NCBI GenBank assembly: GCA_020634315.1
Contig: JACKBV010000008.1
Span: 1 to 64,000 of the forward strand
Reading direction: 5' to 3'
Length of the DNA stretch: 64,000 bases
From: Ardenticatenaceae bacterium
Lineage (GTDB): Bacteria > Chloroflexota > Anaerolineae > Promineifilales > Promineifilaceae
The notes below the pieces were generated by a model. That model saw only the letters and a list, made by a program, of their open reading frames with translations. It searched no databases and had not been told where the DNA came from. This document shows, piece after piece, positions 50,244 to 59,723 of the stretch (positions within the stretch are counted from its first letter, which is position 1; each line of letters starts with the position of its first letter). Both the position numbers and the translations under genes were made by a program.

Positions 50244-52970
50244 ATGAAATACGTATATCTGTTCACAGAAGTAGACGAAGCGGAAAAACACGCTGGAAGC
50301 TGGGACGCGACACGCGCCCTGCTCGGCGGTAAAGGTGCCAATCTCGGCGAAATGACCCGTATTGGTTTGCCAGTGCCTCCTGGCTTTACAGTCACGACAG
50401 AAGCCTGTAATGCGTATCTGGCTGCTGGTATGCAATTCCCCGAAGGGATGTGGGAACAAGAATTGGCCGCGATGAAGGCCATTGAAGCACAAACTGACAA
50501 GAAGTTTGGCGATCCGCAGAACCCGCTGCTGGTTTCCTGCCGCTCCGGCGCAAAGTTCTCGATGCCCGGTATGATGGACACGGTGTTGAACATTGGGTTG
50601 AATGATGAAACGGCCGTTTCCATGACCGAACTCACCGGCGACGAACGCTTCGTTTACGACGCCTACCGCCGCCTCGTCCACATGTTCGGTTCCGTCGTGC
50701 TCGGCATCGACGACGAAGCATTCGAACATCCATTAGACAAACACAAGGCCGCCAAAGGGTACAAAAACGATACCGAAATGACGGCTGAAGATTGGAAATC
50801 CCTCACCGAAGCATACAAAGGCGTCATCAAAACCCACATGGGTTTCGACTTCCCGCAAGACCCCTACGAACAGCTCAAACTGGCAACCGAAGCCGTTTTC
50901 AAATCCTGGAACGGCAAACGCGCCTTTGACTATCGCAACGCTGCTGGCATCCGCCACGACCTGGGCACAGGCGTCAACATCGTAACGATGGTCTTTGGGA
51001 ACATGGGCAACTCCTCCGGTACAGGCGTCGCCTTCACACGCAACCCCGCCACCGGCGAAAACAAACTGTACGGGGAATACCTGATCAATGCTCAGGGTGA
51101 AGACGTTGTTGCCGGTATCCGCAACACAACCAAAATCGAACTCATGGGTGGAGAACTCCCAGAAGCTTACGCTGAGTTCTTGGAAGTCCAAGAAAAACTG
51201 GAACAACACTACCGCGAAATGCAGGACGTGGAATTCACCGTCGAGAACGGCAAACTGTGGATGCTGCAAACCCGCGATGGCAAACGTACCGCAAAAGCAA
51301 CCGTAAAAATTGCGGTCGATATGGCTGATGAAGGCCTCATCACCAAAAAAGAAGCAGTGAAGCGCGTTAAGCCAGAACAGGTAGACACGCTGCTGCACCC
51401 CCAATTTGTGCTTGAAGCAAAACAAAAGGCTGTTGCTGAAGGCACACGCTTTGCCACTGGTGTAAACGCCTCCCCCGGTGCCGCCGTCGGTCGCATCTAT
51501 TTGGATGCAGACACGGCCGAAAAAATGGCTAAAGAACATGGGCAAGATGTCATCATGGTACGGCCGTTCACCAAACCAGACGACGTTCATGGTATGCTCG
51601 CCGCCAAAGGTATCCTCACCAGCGAAGGTGGCGCCACCTCCCATGCCGCCGTCGTCGCCCGCCAATTTGGTATCCCCTGCGTCGTCGGTGCCTCCGAAGT
51701 ACGCATCAACATGGAAAAACGCCAGGTCACAGCCAACGGCATCACCCTCAGCGAAGGTGACTACATCTCCGTAGACGGCACCACTGGTGAAGCATTCCTC
51801 GGCCAAATCCCATCCGTCGCCCCTTCCCTGGAAGAACAAACCGAACTGATGACCCTCCTTGATTGGGCCGACGAAATTTGCGCCACCCAAGGCATCCGTG
51901 ACGTACCAGCCGGTTGGCCGACTCGTGGTCTGCAAGTATGGGCAAACTCCGATTACCCCGAAGATGCCCGCCGCGCCCGCTCCTATGGCGCACAAGGCAT
52001 TGGCCTCTGCCGCACCGAGCACATGTTCTTCGAAACCGAACGTCTGCCCATCGTGCAGCGCATGATTCTCGCCGACAACAGTGCCGACCGGCAAACTGCT
52101 CTCGACGAACTGCTCCCCTTCCAACGCAGTGACTTCGACGGCCTCTTTGAAGCAATGACCGGCTTGCCCGTCATCATCCGCCTCATTGACCCGCCATTGC
52201 ACGAGTTCATGCCCGATGAACACGAACTGTTGGAACAGGTTATCGAAAATCGCATCAAAGGCGTCGAAGATACCGCAAAAGAAGACCTGCTCAAGAGCAT
52301 CCAGGCAATGCACGAAAGCAACCCGATGATGGGTCTGCGCGGCGTCCGCCTCAGCGTCATGATGCCCGAAATCGTCGGCATGCAGGTACGCGCTATCTTT
52401 GAAGCAGCCGCCGATGTCAAACTGCGCGGCTTCGAGCCAAAACCAGAGGTCATGATTCCGTTGACCGGTCACATCAACGAGCTGTATTTCATCCAGCCAA
52501 AACTGGAAGAAATCGCCAAAGACGTGATGGAAACCAAAGGCGTCACCTTCCACTACAAATTCGGCACGATGATCGAAATCCCCCGCGCCGGTTTGACTGC
52601 GGACCAAATCGCCGGCACGGCCGAATTCTTCTCCTTCGGTACCAACGACTTAACCCAGTTCACCTTTGGTTACAGCCGTGACGACGCCGAGCGTAACTTC
52701 CTCGTCAAATACGTCGAGGACGGCATTCTGCCCAAGAACCCGTTCCAGACCATTGACCCGGATGGCGTCGGCCAATTGATGGACATTGCCGTGAAGAAAG
52801 GCCGCAGCGCCCGCGTAGATTTGGAAGTCGGTATTTGCGGTGAGCATGGTGGCGATCCCGAATCCATCGCCCTCTGCCACAAGTTGGGTCTCAACTATGT
52901 GAGCTGCTCCCCCTTCCGTGTACCGATTGCCCGTCTCGCCGCTGCCCACGCAGCTCTGAGCAGCAAATAA
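50244..52970 (+). CDS. ppdK: Pyruvate phosphate dikinase
   Basis: 908 residues, full length. Interconverts pyruvate, ATP and Pi with PEP, AMP and PPi. The N-terminal nucleotide-binding domain has LLGGKGANLGEMTRIGLPVPPGFT and SCRSGAKFSMPGMMDTVLN. The swivelling domain holds the phospho-His in GGATSHAAVVARQFGIPCV. The C-terminal PEP domain has GLCRTEHMFF, SFGTNDLTQFTFGYSRDD and GICGEHGGDPES. GGAG lies upstream. The PPi-linked reversible reaction saves ATP under energy limitation, in line with the FNR-like control region. A terminator follows. Confidence 0.97.
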   Translation: MKYVYLFTEVDEAEKHAGSWDATRALLGGKGANLGEMTRIGLPVPPGFTVTTEACNAYLAAGMQFPEGMWEQELAAMKAIEAQTDKKFGDPQNPLLVSCRSGAKFSMPGMMDTVLNIGLNDETAVSMTELTGDERFVYDAYRRLVHMFGSVVLGIDDEAFEHPLDKHKAAKGYKNDTEMTAEDWKSLTEAYKGVIKTHMGFDFPQDPYEQLKLATEAVFKSWNGKRAFDYRNAAGIRHDLGTGVNIVTMVFGNMGNSSGTGVAFTRNPATGENKLYGEYLINAQGEDVVAGIRNTTKIELMGGELPEAYAEFLEVQEKLEQHYREMQDVEFTVENGKLWMLQTRDGKRTAKATVKIAVDMADEGLITKKEAVKRVKPEQVDTLLHPQFVLEAKQKAVAEGTRFATGVNASPGAAVGRIYLDADTAEKMAKEHGQDVIMVRPFTKPDDVHGMLAAKGILTSEGGATSHAAVVARQFGIPCVVGASEVRINMEKRQVTANGITLSEGDYISVDGTTGEAFLGQIPSVAPSLEEQTELMTLLDWADEICATQGIRDVPAGWPTRGLQVWANSDYPEDARRARSYGAQGIGLCRTEHMFFETERLPIVQRMILADNSADRQTALDELLPFQRSDFDGLFEAMTGLPVIIRLIDPPLHEFMPDEHELLEQVIENRIKGVEDTAKEDLLKSIQAMHESNPMMGLRGVRLSVMMPEIVGMQVRAIFEAAADVKLRGFEPKPEVMIPLTGHINELYFIQPKLEEIAKDVMETKGVTFHYKFGTMIEIPRAGLTADQIAGTAEFFSFGTNDLTQFTFGYSRDDAERNFLVKYVEDGILPKNPFQTIDPDGVGQLMDIAVKKGRSARVDLEVGICGEHGGDPESIALCHKLGLNYVSCSPFRVPIARLAAAHAALSSK

Positions 52971-53003
52971 GTTTCATAAACACCCATTCCTACCATTTCC
53001 CAC

Positions 53004-53034
53004 AAAAGCCCCGGCTGCCACAGTCGGGGCTTTT
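53004..53034 (+). terminator. Intrinsic terminator after ppdK
   Basis: AAAAGCCCCGGCTG and CAGTCGGGGCTTTT form a stem (one G-T pair) with a short loop, followed by CATTTT. Confidence 0.9.
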
Positions 53035-53121
53035 CATTTTCACAGCACCTTTATCGGCAGCGTTTGACGCCCTCTGGCAGTTGTATTAGAATCCAGCCAT
53101 TCATATTTCAGGTGATTATTT

Positions 53122-53976
53122 ATGACAGCAGAGCGATTTGGGCGTTACGAAATCATTGATGAACTAGGGCGTGGCGGTATGGCCGTGGTGTACCGCGCCC
53201 ACGATCCTTACGTCAAACGCGATGTTGCCATTAAAGTTCTCTCGACACAGTTTACGGCCGATCCCAAATTCCAACAGCGTTTTGAGTTTGAAGCACAAAC
53301 CATTGCCGCACTGGAACATGCGGCCATCGTCCCCATCTACGATTTCGGGCAGCACGAAGGGCAATCGTTCATTGTCATGCGCTATATGCCGGGCGGCTCG
53401 CTAGAAGATCGGCTCGAACAAGGCGCCATGACGCTGAAAGAGATTGCTCCGGTCATTGATCGCGTTGGCACAGCCCTGGACGTTGCCCACGCCAAAGGCA
53501 TCATTCACCGCGACATTAAGCCGGGCAACATCATGTTCAATGCCGAAGGGGAAGCGCTGTTATCAGATTTTGGCATTGCCAAAGACGCACACGCCGCTGC
53601 TGGCCTCACCGCCGACGATTCCTTCATCGGCACAGTGGAATACATGAGTCCTGAGCAAATCCAGGGCACGCCAAACATAGACGGCCGTGTCGATATTTAC
53701 GCCTTAGGCATCGTCCTTTTCCGCATGCTCACCGGCAAACTCCCCTTCAAAAAGCCAACCGTCATCAGCACGGTACTCGCCCATCTCAATGAGCCAATCC
53801 CCAGCGTTCAGGAAATATTACCCAATTCACGCGTGCCGTGGGATGAAATCTTGAACAAAGCGCTGGCGAAAAACCCCGACGAACGCTACCAAAAAGCAGG
53901 CCACATGGCAAAAGATGTCACGGCGCTGCTTTCTGGCAAATGGTACCTCTCTAAGTTAGACAGCCTCTTTGATTGA
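53122..53976 (+). CDS. Ser/Thr protein kinase (PknB-like catalytic domain only)
   Basis: 284 residues. All kinase motifs are present: glycine loop GRGGMAVVYRA, Lys38 (VAIKVL), catalytic loop HRDIKPGN with Asp131, DFG at 149-151 and SPEQIQG. There is no TM segment, PASTA or sensor domain. It is thus a short cytoplasmic kinase, probably acting with unlinked partners. It is monocistronic, with two bases between its stop and the convergent SDR gene. Confidence 0.95.
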   Translation: MTAERFGRYEIIDELGRGGMAVVYRAHDPYVKRDVAIKVLSTQFTADPKFQQRFEFEAQTIAALEHAAIVPIYDFGQHEGQSFIVMRYMPGGSLEDRLEQGAMTLKEIAPVIDRVGTALDVAHAKGIIHRDIKPGNIMFNAEGEALLSDFGIAKDAHAAAGLTADDSFIGTVEYMSPEQIQGTPNIDGRVDIYALGIVLFRMLTGKLPFKKPTVISTVLAHLNEPIPSVQEILPNSRVPWDEILNKALAKNPDERYQKAGHMAKDVTALLSGKWYLSKLDSLFD

Positions 53977-53978
53977 AA

Positions 53979-54857
53979 TCAGGCCAATTCTTTTTGTAAA
54001 TATGTTTGCGTCAAGGCCATTACCTGGGCGATGTTTGCTTTGTCCTGGCTGTATTTGGATGAACTGACAACATGCTCCGGATCGTCAAAGTAAGCGCCGG
54101 TTGTGTCGCTAACAGCAGCGGAGGTTGCCAGGTAAGTGTATGTTTCCGCCATTTTGGCCGGCGAAATCGAGAATTTGCTTTTGAGGGCATAGGCGCGACG
54201 CGCCAGAGCTGGCATATGGGGGTAACGGCCGTCTACATCAATCTGCACATTGGTGACGCGAATCGAATTGGCGGTAACGGCCGTTTCCCCCAACTGCTCC
54301 GCCAACCAATAGGTATACATCACCTGTGCCAGCTTCGACTGATAATACGCCTTCTGCACACTAAACTTACGCGCCTTAAACTCCGGGTCCTGTAAATCCA
54401 CTTGCAAAAACGGATACATCATCAGCCCTTTCGAAGAGATGGTGATAATGCGCCCCTGTGCGCTCTGCTTCAGCGCGGCCAACAGCAAATCCGTCAGCAA
54501 AACCGGGCCAACGTGGTTCGTCGCCCACACCTTCTCCACCCCTTCGGCCGTCACCATCCGCTCCTTCTGGCGAATGTCAAACATAGCCGCATTATGGATT
54601 AAAACATCGACAACGGGATGGGCACGCAGCAATTCTTCGGCAAAGCGCCGAATAGACGCCTGCAATGACATATCGACAATCATCAGCTCCACCGCAGCGC
54701 TGCCCGATTCGCGGCGCACATCTTGCAGCGCCGCTTCGCTGCGTTCCCGGCTGCGGCAAGCCATCACCACATGGTACCCTTTCTGCGCGATTTGCACGGC
54801 AGCCGCTTTGCCAATACCCGAATTCGCGCCTGTAATCACACATACTTTCTTATTCAT
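53979..54857 (-). CDS. Short-chain dehydrogenase/reductase
   Basis: 292 residues. The NAD(P) loop VITGANSGIGKAAAVQIA, HNAAMFD (NNAG equivalent), the catalytic Ser in ITISSKG and Tyr-x-x-x-Lys in AYYQSKLAQVMY match retinol-dehydrogenase-like SDRs. Its ATG overlaps the TetR stop by four bases, so TetR and SDR are coupled; a P450 gene lies upstream on the same strand. Together they suggest an inducible oxidation pathway for a lipophilic compound; the substrate is unknown. Confidence 0.92.
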   Translation of the reverse strand: MNKKVCVITGANSGIGKAAAVQIAQKGYHVVMACRSRERSEAALQDVRRESGSAAVELMIVDMSLQASIRRFAEELLRAHPVVDVLIHNAAMFDIRQKERMVTAEGVEKVWATNHVGPVLLTDLLLAALKQSAQGRIITISSKGLMMYPFLQVDLQDPEFKARKFSVQKAYYQSKLAQVMYTYWLAEQLGETAVTANSIRVTNVQIDVDGRYPHMPALARRAYALKSKFSISPAKMAETYTYLATSAAVSDTTGAYFDDPEHVVSSSKYSQDKANIAQVMALTQTYLQKELA

Positions 54858-55516
54858 ATCGTTCCCTTTGTGCCCATGCCCGATTCTAAAATAGACAAAA
54901 TCTGCTCAAAAATAAGCTGCGCCTCTGGTGCTGCCAACCTATTTTTCTCTTCGTGCAACAAAGCTTCTGGCGCAACCGCCAAGCGACGCAGAAGATAATC
55001 ACCCAAATTGCTGAACACGGCATTAAACATAAAAGCCGCCACATCGGGGTCAATGTTAGCCGTAAGCACTCCCTGCTCTTGCCCTTGCTCCACCAGTTGG
55101 CGAAAGTATGGCAGCATCCCTTGCTGCAAAACCGCTTTCGTCTCCAAGGGCAGCGGGGCATCGCCATACATCGCGCGATAGCCAATTTGCGCCAGCTGCG
55201 GGTTGGTAAACTCAAAGCGCACACCAACATCAAGCAGCCAACGAATGTAGGCAAAAATCCCCATTTCGGCCGTTGGCGGCGCGTTTTGCTGAAAAAACTG
55301 CGTTTTTTCCTGTGTAATCATCTCAAGCAAATAGAGATACAGGTCTTTTTTATCGGCGAAATATTGGTAAAAGCTCCCCTTGGCAATACCGGCACGCGCT
55401 ACGATGCGCGAAATGGAAGCGGTTTTATAGGTGTGCTCGGCGAATTCTTCAATGGCTAATGCCAAAATCGCCGCCTGCTTTTCCGCAGGCAAGTTAAAAA
55501 ATGTTTGTTGTGGCAT
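54854..55516 (-). CDS. TetR-family repressor of the SDR/P450 locus
   Basis: 220 residues. The N-terminal HTH reads FAEHTYKTASISRIVARAGIAKGSFYQYFADKKDLYLYLLE, typical of TetR/AcrR. The C-terminal ligand domain is not specific. The start codon is 14 bases from a pair of TetR-like operators (55530-55561), so autoregulation is likely. Translationally coupled to the downstream SDR gene. Confidence 0.93.
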   Translation of the reverse strand: MPQQTFFNLPAEKQAAILALAIEEFAEHTYKTASISRIVARAGIAKGSFYQYFADKKDLYLYLLEMITQEKTQFFQQNAPPTAEMGIFAYIRWLLDVGVRFEFTNPQLAQIGYRAMYGDAPLPLETKAVLQQGMLPYFRQLVEQGQEQGVLTANIDPDVAAFMFNAVFSNLGDYLLRRLAVAPEALLHEEKNRLAAPEAQLIFEQILSILESGMGTKGTI

Positions 55517-55529
55517 ATCTCACTCTCAA

Positions 55530-55561
55530 TGTGACCAGTCAGTCACATGACCAATCGGTCA
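55530..55561. promoter_or_regulatory. Two adjacent TetR-type operators
   Basis: TGTGACCAGTCAGTCACA (55530-55547) and TGACCAATCGGTCA (55548-55561) are abutting inverted repeats of the TGACC/GGTCA kind, sited just ahead of the tetR start and behind the P450 stop. Confidence 0.75.
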
Positions 55562-55587
55562 CATTGTAGCGAGAGGAACGGCCGTTG

Positions 55588-56913
55588 TCAAGGCAATTCA
55601 GCAAAAGCTGCCACAGGCTGCACCGAAAGCCGCAGCGGGTCTTGCGGGCGCAAGGTGATGACCGTATCCAAAACCACCGCTTCGGTCGCTGCCAACGCCA
55701 GCGTGACATGCTGCACCATCGTCGCCAGAATGACCTGCGCCTCCATCATGGCAAACATATTACCCAGGCAAATACGCGCTCCAGCGCCAAAGGGCAAATA
55801 GGTGTAACGGTCTGGCCCGTTCTCTTTGTCGAGAAACCGCGCAGGCTGAAACGCTTCTGGCTGCGGCCACAAATCTGGACGATGATGGGTGGCATACACA
55901 CTAAACAAAATGACCGAGCCTTGCGGAAAGTGCGTGCCGTTCGCAGAAAACGGCTCCAGCACGCTGCGCCCAAAAGCAAAAGCGGGCGGATAGAGGCGCA
56001 GCGTCTCTTTGATCACCGCTTCCAGCAGCGGCATTTGGGGGAGATGGTCAAAGGTAACGGCCGTATCCCCCACCACATCTTGCACCTCGGCACACAACTG
56101 CGCGAGCACATCGCGGTGCTGCGCCAACAAATACCAGGCCCACGTCAAGGCGGCGGCGGTCGTTTCATGCCCGGCCACAAAAAGCGTGACACACTCATCC
56201 AAAAGCTGCTGCTCCGACATCGGCTGGTCGTTTTCATCGCGGGCAGCCAGCAGCATCGAGAGCAAGTCACCCTGATCGACGGCAGACAGGCGACGCTCCT
56301 GGATAATCTGCCGCAGCAGCGCCTTCACCTGGCGCAGCGCCCGCTGTTGACGACGATTGTCGGAAGTAGGCAGCCAGGTTGGCGGCAAGAATGTCTTCTT
56401 CAACTGAGCTTCTCCAATCGTCAGAATCTCCTGCATCAATGCGCCCAGCGCCGCCGTTTGCGTCAGCAAATCAACGCCAAACATCGTCTTGGCGATAATG
56501 CGCAGCGTTAATTGAGTCAATTCATTATTGATTGCCACCGTCTGCCCCGGCTGCCAGCCCGCAACCATCTCCTGAGTATAGGCAGCCATCGTATCCGCAT
56601 AATTGCGGATGCGTAAGGCGTGGAAGGCGGGCTGCATTAATTTACGCTGGCGCTGCCACGATTTGCCCTCGGCGACAAAAACGCCATTGCCCATAAAACG
56701 ACGAAACACGCGTGAGACGAAGGGATCGCGGTGCATCTGATGGCCGTGATGCAGCAACAATTCACGGGTAACGGCCGGTTCGCTGATGATAAAAATGTTC
56801 ATGCCTAACATTTGTAGATGCGCCACGCCCCCCATGGTCAGCGCTGTCTGCATCATAAACGCCAATTGGTCGGCGCGAAAAGCACGCATTTCCGCAAAAG
56901 AGAGTTTTTTCAT
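55588..56913 (-). CDS. Cytochrome P450
   Basis: 441 residues. The I-helix oxygen-binding motif AGHETT is at 247-252. The E-x-x-R is KETLRLYPP (E303, R306). The heme loop FGAGARICLG is at 375-384, with Cys382 as the heme ligand. The sequence resembles the CYP102/CYP4-like fatty-acid or terpenoid hydroxylase class, but without a fused reductase, so separate redox partners are needed. AGGAG precedes the ATG at 56913; the frame opening at 57000 has no support. Divergent from a second TetR gene. Confidence 0.94.
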   Translation of the reverse strand: MKKLSFAEMRAFRADQLAFMMQTALTMGGVAHLQMLGMNIFIISEPAVTRELLLHHGHQMHRDPFVSRVFRRFMGNGVFVAEGKSWQRQRKLMQPAFHALRIRNYADTMAAYTQEMVAGWQPGQTVAINNELTQLTLRIIAKTMFGVDLLTQTAALGALMQEILTIGEAQLKKTFLPPTWLPTSDNRRQQRALRQVKALLRQIIQERRLSAVDQGDLLSMLLAARDENDQPMSEQQLLDECVTLFVAGHETTAAALTWAWYLLAQHRDVLAQLCAEVQDVVGDTAVTFDHLPQMPLLEAVIKETLRLYPPAFAFGRSVLEPFSANGTHFPQGSVILFSVYATHHRPDLWPQPEAFQPARFLDKENGPDRYTYLPFGAGARICLGNMFAMMEAQVILATMVQHVTLALAATEAVVLDTVITLRPQDPLRLSVQPVAAFAELP

Positions 56914-57040
56914 GGTCAATCTCCTGGTTTTAGTTAAAATAAGCAACAGTGTGTTGCAGAACAGAGGATACTTTTGCGGGCAGGGAACGTCAAGCAACAA
57001 TAACGGCCGTTTCGCTGCTTAAACAACAAATGGAGACAAT

Positions 57041-57625
57041 ATGTCGCAAAACGTAGATTTACGGGTCCGGCGCACGCGGGAACAAATTCGAGATGCATTT
57101 ATGGCACTGCTGCTGGAACGGCCGTTTGAGCAAATTACGGTCAGCGCCATCACCCAGCAAGCACGCATCAATCGCGCCACATTCTATCGGCATTACACCG
57201 ACGTCAACGATCTGGCGGCGCGTCTCACCGACCTGCTTTTTGCAGACATCGCCACCCACCTGGAAGAGCAAGGCACACACAGCACAGCAGCCAGTTGGCA
57301 AATCCTATTCACGCATGTGGCTGAATACGCGACATTTTACAAAGCGATGATGGGGCCAGGTGGAATTCCGGGCTTTCGGGAACGGGTGGAAACGGCCGTT
57401 GCCGCGCAAATGGCCGACTTGTTACCCACCTTTGGCTTTGACAACACCCGCCTGCGCCTGCCCCAAACATTGGCGGTACGGTACCTGGCCGCGGCGCAAG
57501 TGGGCGTCATTCAATGGTGGCTGGAAAACGAAATGCCCGTCACCGCAGCAACGGCCGCAGAATATCTCATCAATCTGCACTTGCACGGCGGCTGGTGGGC
57601 ATTAGGTCTGGAGGAAACAGCGTGA
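57041..57625 (+). CDS. TetR-family regulator, divergent from P450
   Basis: 194 residues. The HTH region reads FMALLLERPFEQITVSAITQQARINRATFYRHYTDVNDL, of the AcrR type with Tyr-Arg-His-Tyr in the recognition helix. The C-terminal half carries WWLENEMPVTAATAAEYL, as in the TetR_C_33-like group. The 127-base divergent spacer probably holds the operator for both genes, but no clean palindrome other than AACGGCCGTT was noticed. TGGAGACAAT precedes the ATG. Confidence 0.92.
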   Translation: MSQNVDLRVRRTREQIRDAFMALLLERPFEQITVSAITQQARINRATFYRHYTDVNDLAARLTDLLFADIATHLEEQGTHSTAASWQILFTHVAEYATFYKAMMGPGGIPGFRERVETAVAAQMADLLPTFGFDNTRLRLPQTLAVRYLAAAQVGVIQWWLENEMPVTAATAAEYLINLHLHGGWWALGLEETA

Positions 57626-57644
57626 GACAGGCCGCGTCGGCCAT

Positions 57645-58106
57645 TTACTGCGCGGCACACCAATATTGCAATTCGGCCGTGGAGCCTGGTGCATAGCTGT
57701 AATTCAGCCCGGTGAAACCGTGCCCACCCACAAATTGGTTCACTGGCCCACGGTCGGCTTCCAGTTGGAAAAGGGTACTGTGATAAACGGCCGTTTCCGC
57801 CGCATTGGTACCGAGCGCAGCCGAAGTATCCGTCACCCACACGCGCAAATTGCGCTCATTGTCCGCCCCACCCGCATCGTAAGCGGCATGGAATGTCATC
57901 TCAGTAAAAGCCAGCGCCTGCTCGTCATCGGCATCGGTGAAGGTGAGCGTTTCTTCCCGTTCAATGCCCACCTCGACGCTGCTGCGGTAAGCGGCCGTAC
58001 AGACGATTGAGTCTGCGATGGAAACGGCCGTTTCGCCGCCCCCACCACAAGCTGCCAACAACAAGCCAACCATAAGAATGCCCAACAAATCTGCTATTTT
58101 TTGCAT
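57645..58106 (-). CDS. Putative lipoprotein
   Basis: 153 residues. Signal sequence MQKIADLLGILMVGLLLAAC with the lipobox LLAAC, followed by GGGGET. The mature part is beta-rich and acidic, with no recognised domain. GGGAG precedes the ATG at 58106. The stop is 19 bases from the convergent TetR gene. The function is unknown. Confidence 0.82.
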   Translation of the reverse strand: MQKIADLLGILMVGLLLAACGGGGETAVSIADSIVCTAAYRSSVEVGIEREETLTFTDADDEQALAFTEMTFHAAYDAGGADNERNLRVWVTDTSAALGTNAAETAVYHSTLFQLEADRGPVNQFVGGHGFTGLNYSYAPGSTAELQYWCAAQ

Positions 58107-58120
58107 AACTTTCTCCCAAA

Positions 58121-58147
58121 GTAGGTCGGATTGGCAATCCGACCTAC
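58121..58147. repeat. Dispersed 27-bp palindrome, copy 2
   Basis: GTAGGTCGGATTG, a central G, then CAATCCGACCTAC: perfect inverted repeat. Near-identical to 43138-43164, 15 kb away. Confidence 0.9.
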
Positions 58148-58152
58148 GACAC

Positions 58153-58569
58153 CTACGAATTTGTCGGCGACGCCGCGACAACCAGGCAAGCGGCCGTCAG
58201 CAAAATCGCCAAGGGGCCAAACAGCAGCCGCTCAACCGGGCTGACCGAGGCGAAGTTGCCCAGCGTGTTCAGCGCCATGTAGCCCGTTACCACCCAGGCG
58301 GCAATGCGAATCCACATTGGCTGGGGCATGCTGCCCACCAACCCCGCCCGGTAGCGCATAATGTAAATGAAGACACCCAAAATCACAGCCGCCACCACGC
58401 TCGTCAGCCGTAGCGTCACGGTCAGCTCCGTTTGCCGCCCACCCCACAGCATGGACACGGGAAAAGCTCCCGCAGCCGCCAAAATCTGCACCACAAGAAA
58501 AACAGCAAACAGTGCCGTGGCAACATTTGCCGCAAGTTGGACAAATTTTGGTTTTGAAAAATAAGTCAT
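58153..58569 (-). CDS. Hypothetical 4-TM membrane protein
   Basis: 138 residues with four hydrophobic segments (about 12-32, 45-68, 80-98, 112-133). No family recognised. AGGAG lies upstream of the ATG at 58569; the frame opening at 58704 overlaps the hydrolase and is not supported. It is probably the last gene before the lipoprotein on the same strand. Confidence 0.75.
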   Translation of the reverse strand: MTYFSKPKFVQLAANVATALFAVFLVVQILAAAGAFPVSMLWGGRQTELTVTLRLTSVVAAVILGVFIYIMRYRAGLVGSMPQPMWIRIAAWVVTGYMALNTLGNFASVSPVERLLFGPLAILLTAACLVVAASPTNS

Positions 58570-58700
58570 GATTCTGCTCCTATTATCCGAGTTTAAGATT
58601 ACCCCAATTTTATATAGCATTTGTGCCAAGCAAATTATGCTCATAAATTGGCCCAATCTCGTAGGACAGCAGCCCGCTAATGCCCCACCAAAAACCCGTG

Positions 58701-59714
58701 TCATCCATGCTCATCCATGTCCAAATTCTCTAACCAATCGGCCACAATGGCTGCCAGGTCAATCGCTGTCAGCAGGTCGATGTGGCCGGTGTCGCACAGC
58801 AGAACGTAGCTGCCGGAATGAGTGAACTCGCTAATTGTCGGCTCGTACTGCTCAGCGATGAATGCTTCGTCGTCCAGGCCAGCGACCAGCAGGAATGGTT
58901 GCGTCATGGCGGCGAGATCACGGCCGTATTTGCTACGTGGCGCAAAGGAACTATTCAGCCGATGACTATACGCCGTCGTGGCGCTGTCGCCCAGCGGGCC
59001 GTCCAGCACGCTGTCTGGCATGGCAAACTGAATCACCGTCAGTCCATCAAACCAATGGATGCCGATGTTGTTGAGCATTGTCAGTCCGGCGATACGGCGT
59101 GAATTCGGCCGTGCCCAACCGCCAGAATCGGGGCGCGTCGGCGGCGCATTATACTTGAGGAATGGGGCCAGCAGCAGATACGCGTCAGCCAGCTTGCCAT
59201 ATTCGCCACCTGCAAAGCGCACGACCAACCCGCCCCCAGAAGAATGTCCACCGATGACGATGTGCGCGTCGGGAAACTGCGGTTGGAGGGTGGCAATCAG
59301 GTCAGCTAAATCATCCTCAAACTGGCCGATGTAAGCCACGTCACCACGCGCTGCCGGATTGAAGCCGTGCCCCCGCAAATCTGGGGTGACGACATGCGCC
59401 ACCCCAGCCACACTCAATTCATTTGCCAGCGGGTAAAACTGCATCGAATGCCAGCCGGAGCCGTGCAGCAAAATGAGGATGGTGTCGGTATCCGCCCCGC
59501 TTTCATAAAGGCGATAGCTGAGTTCTGCGCCGTCGCGGGCGATATAGGGTTGCAGGGCGGGCATCCCGTCGTAATCCGCCTCGATGAGCGCGGTGAAGGC
59601 GATTGGCTCCTCCGCGCTCACAATGTTGGTTGGGCGATCGGTGCTGATGAGAACGGCCGTTACCGCCAAATAAATCGCCACGGAGATAAGTAAAAAGTTG
59701 CCAGCTTGCCTCAT
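58701..59714 (-). CDS. Alpha/beta hydrolase with N-terminal anchor (module copy 2)
   Basis: 337 residues. A TM or signal segment (about 5-24) precedes an alpha/beta-hydrolase fold: LLHGSGWHSMQFY oxyanion region, PDLRGHG, nucleophile Ser in GGHSSGGG, VAGLDDEAF with the Asp, and CDTGHIDLL with the His. It belongs to the monoacylglycerol lipase/lysophospholipase type. It shares length, order of motifs and phrases such as YIGQ-EDD and LNNIGI with the hydrolase at 60194-61189. Follows a paralogous 4-TM gene by nine bases. Confidence 0.85.
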   Translation of the reverse strand: MRQAGNFLLISVAIYLAVTAVLISTDRPTNIVSAEEPIAFTALIEADYDGMPALQPYIARDGAELSYRLYESGADTDTILILLHGSGWHSMQFYPLANELSVAGVAHVVTPDLRGHGFNPAARGDVAYIGQFEDDLADLIATLQPQFPDAHIVIGGHSSGGGLVVRFAGGEYGKLADAYLLLAPFLKYNAPPTRPDSGGWARPNSRRIAGLTMLNNIGIHWFDGLTVIQFAMPDSVLDGPLGDSATTAYSHRLNSSFAPRSKYGRDLAAMTQPFLLVAGLDDEAFIAEQYEPTISEFTHSGSYVLLCDTGHIDLLTAIDLAAIVADWLENLDMDEHG

Positions 59715-59723
59715 GATTTACCT

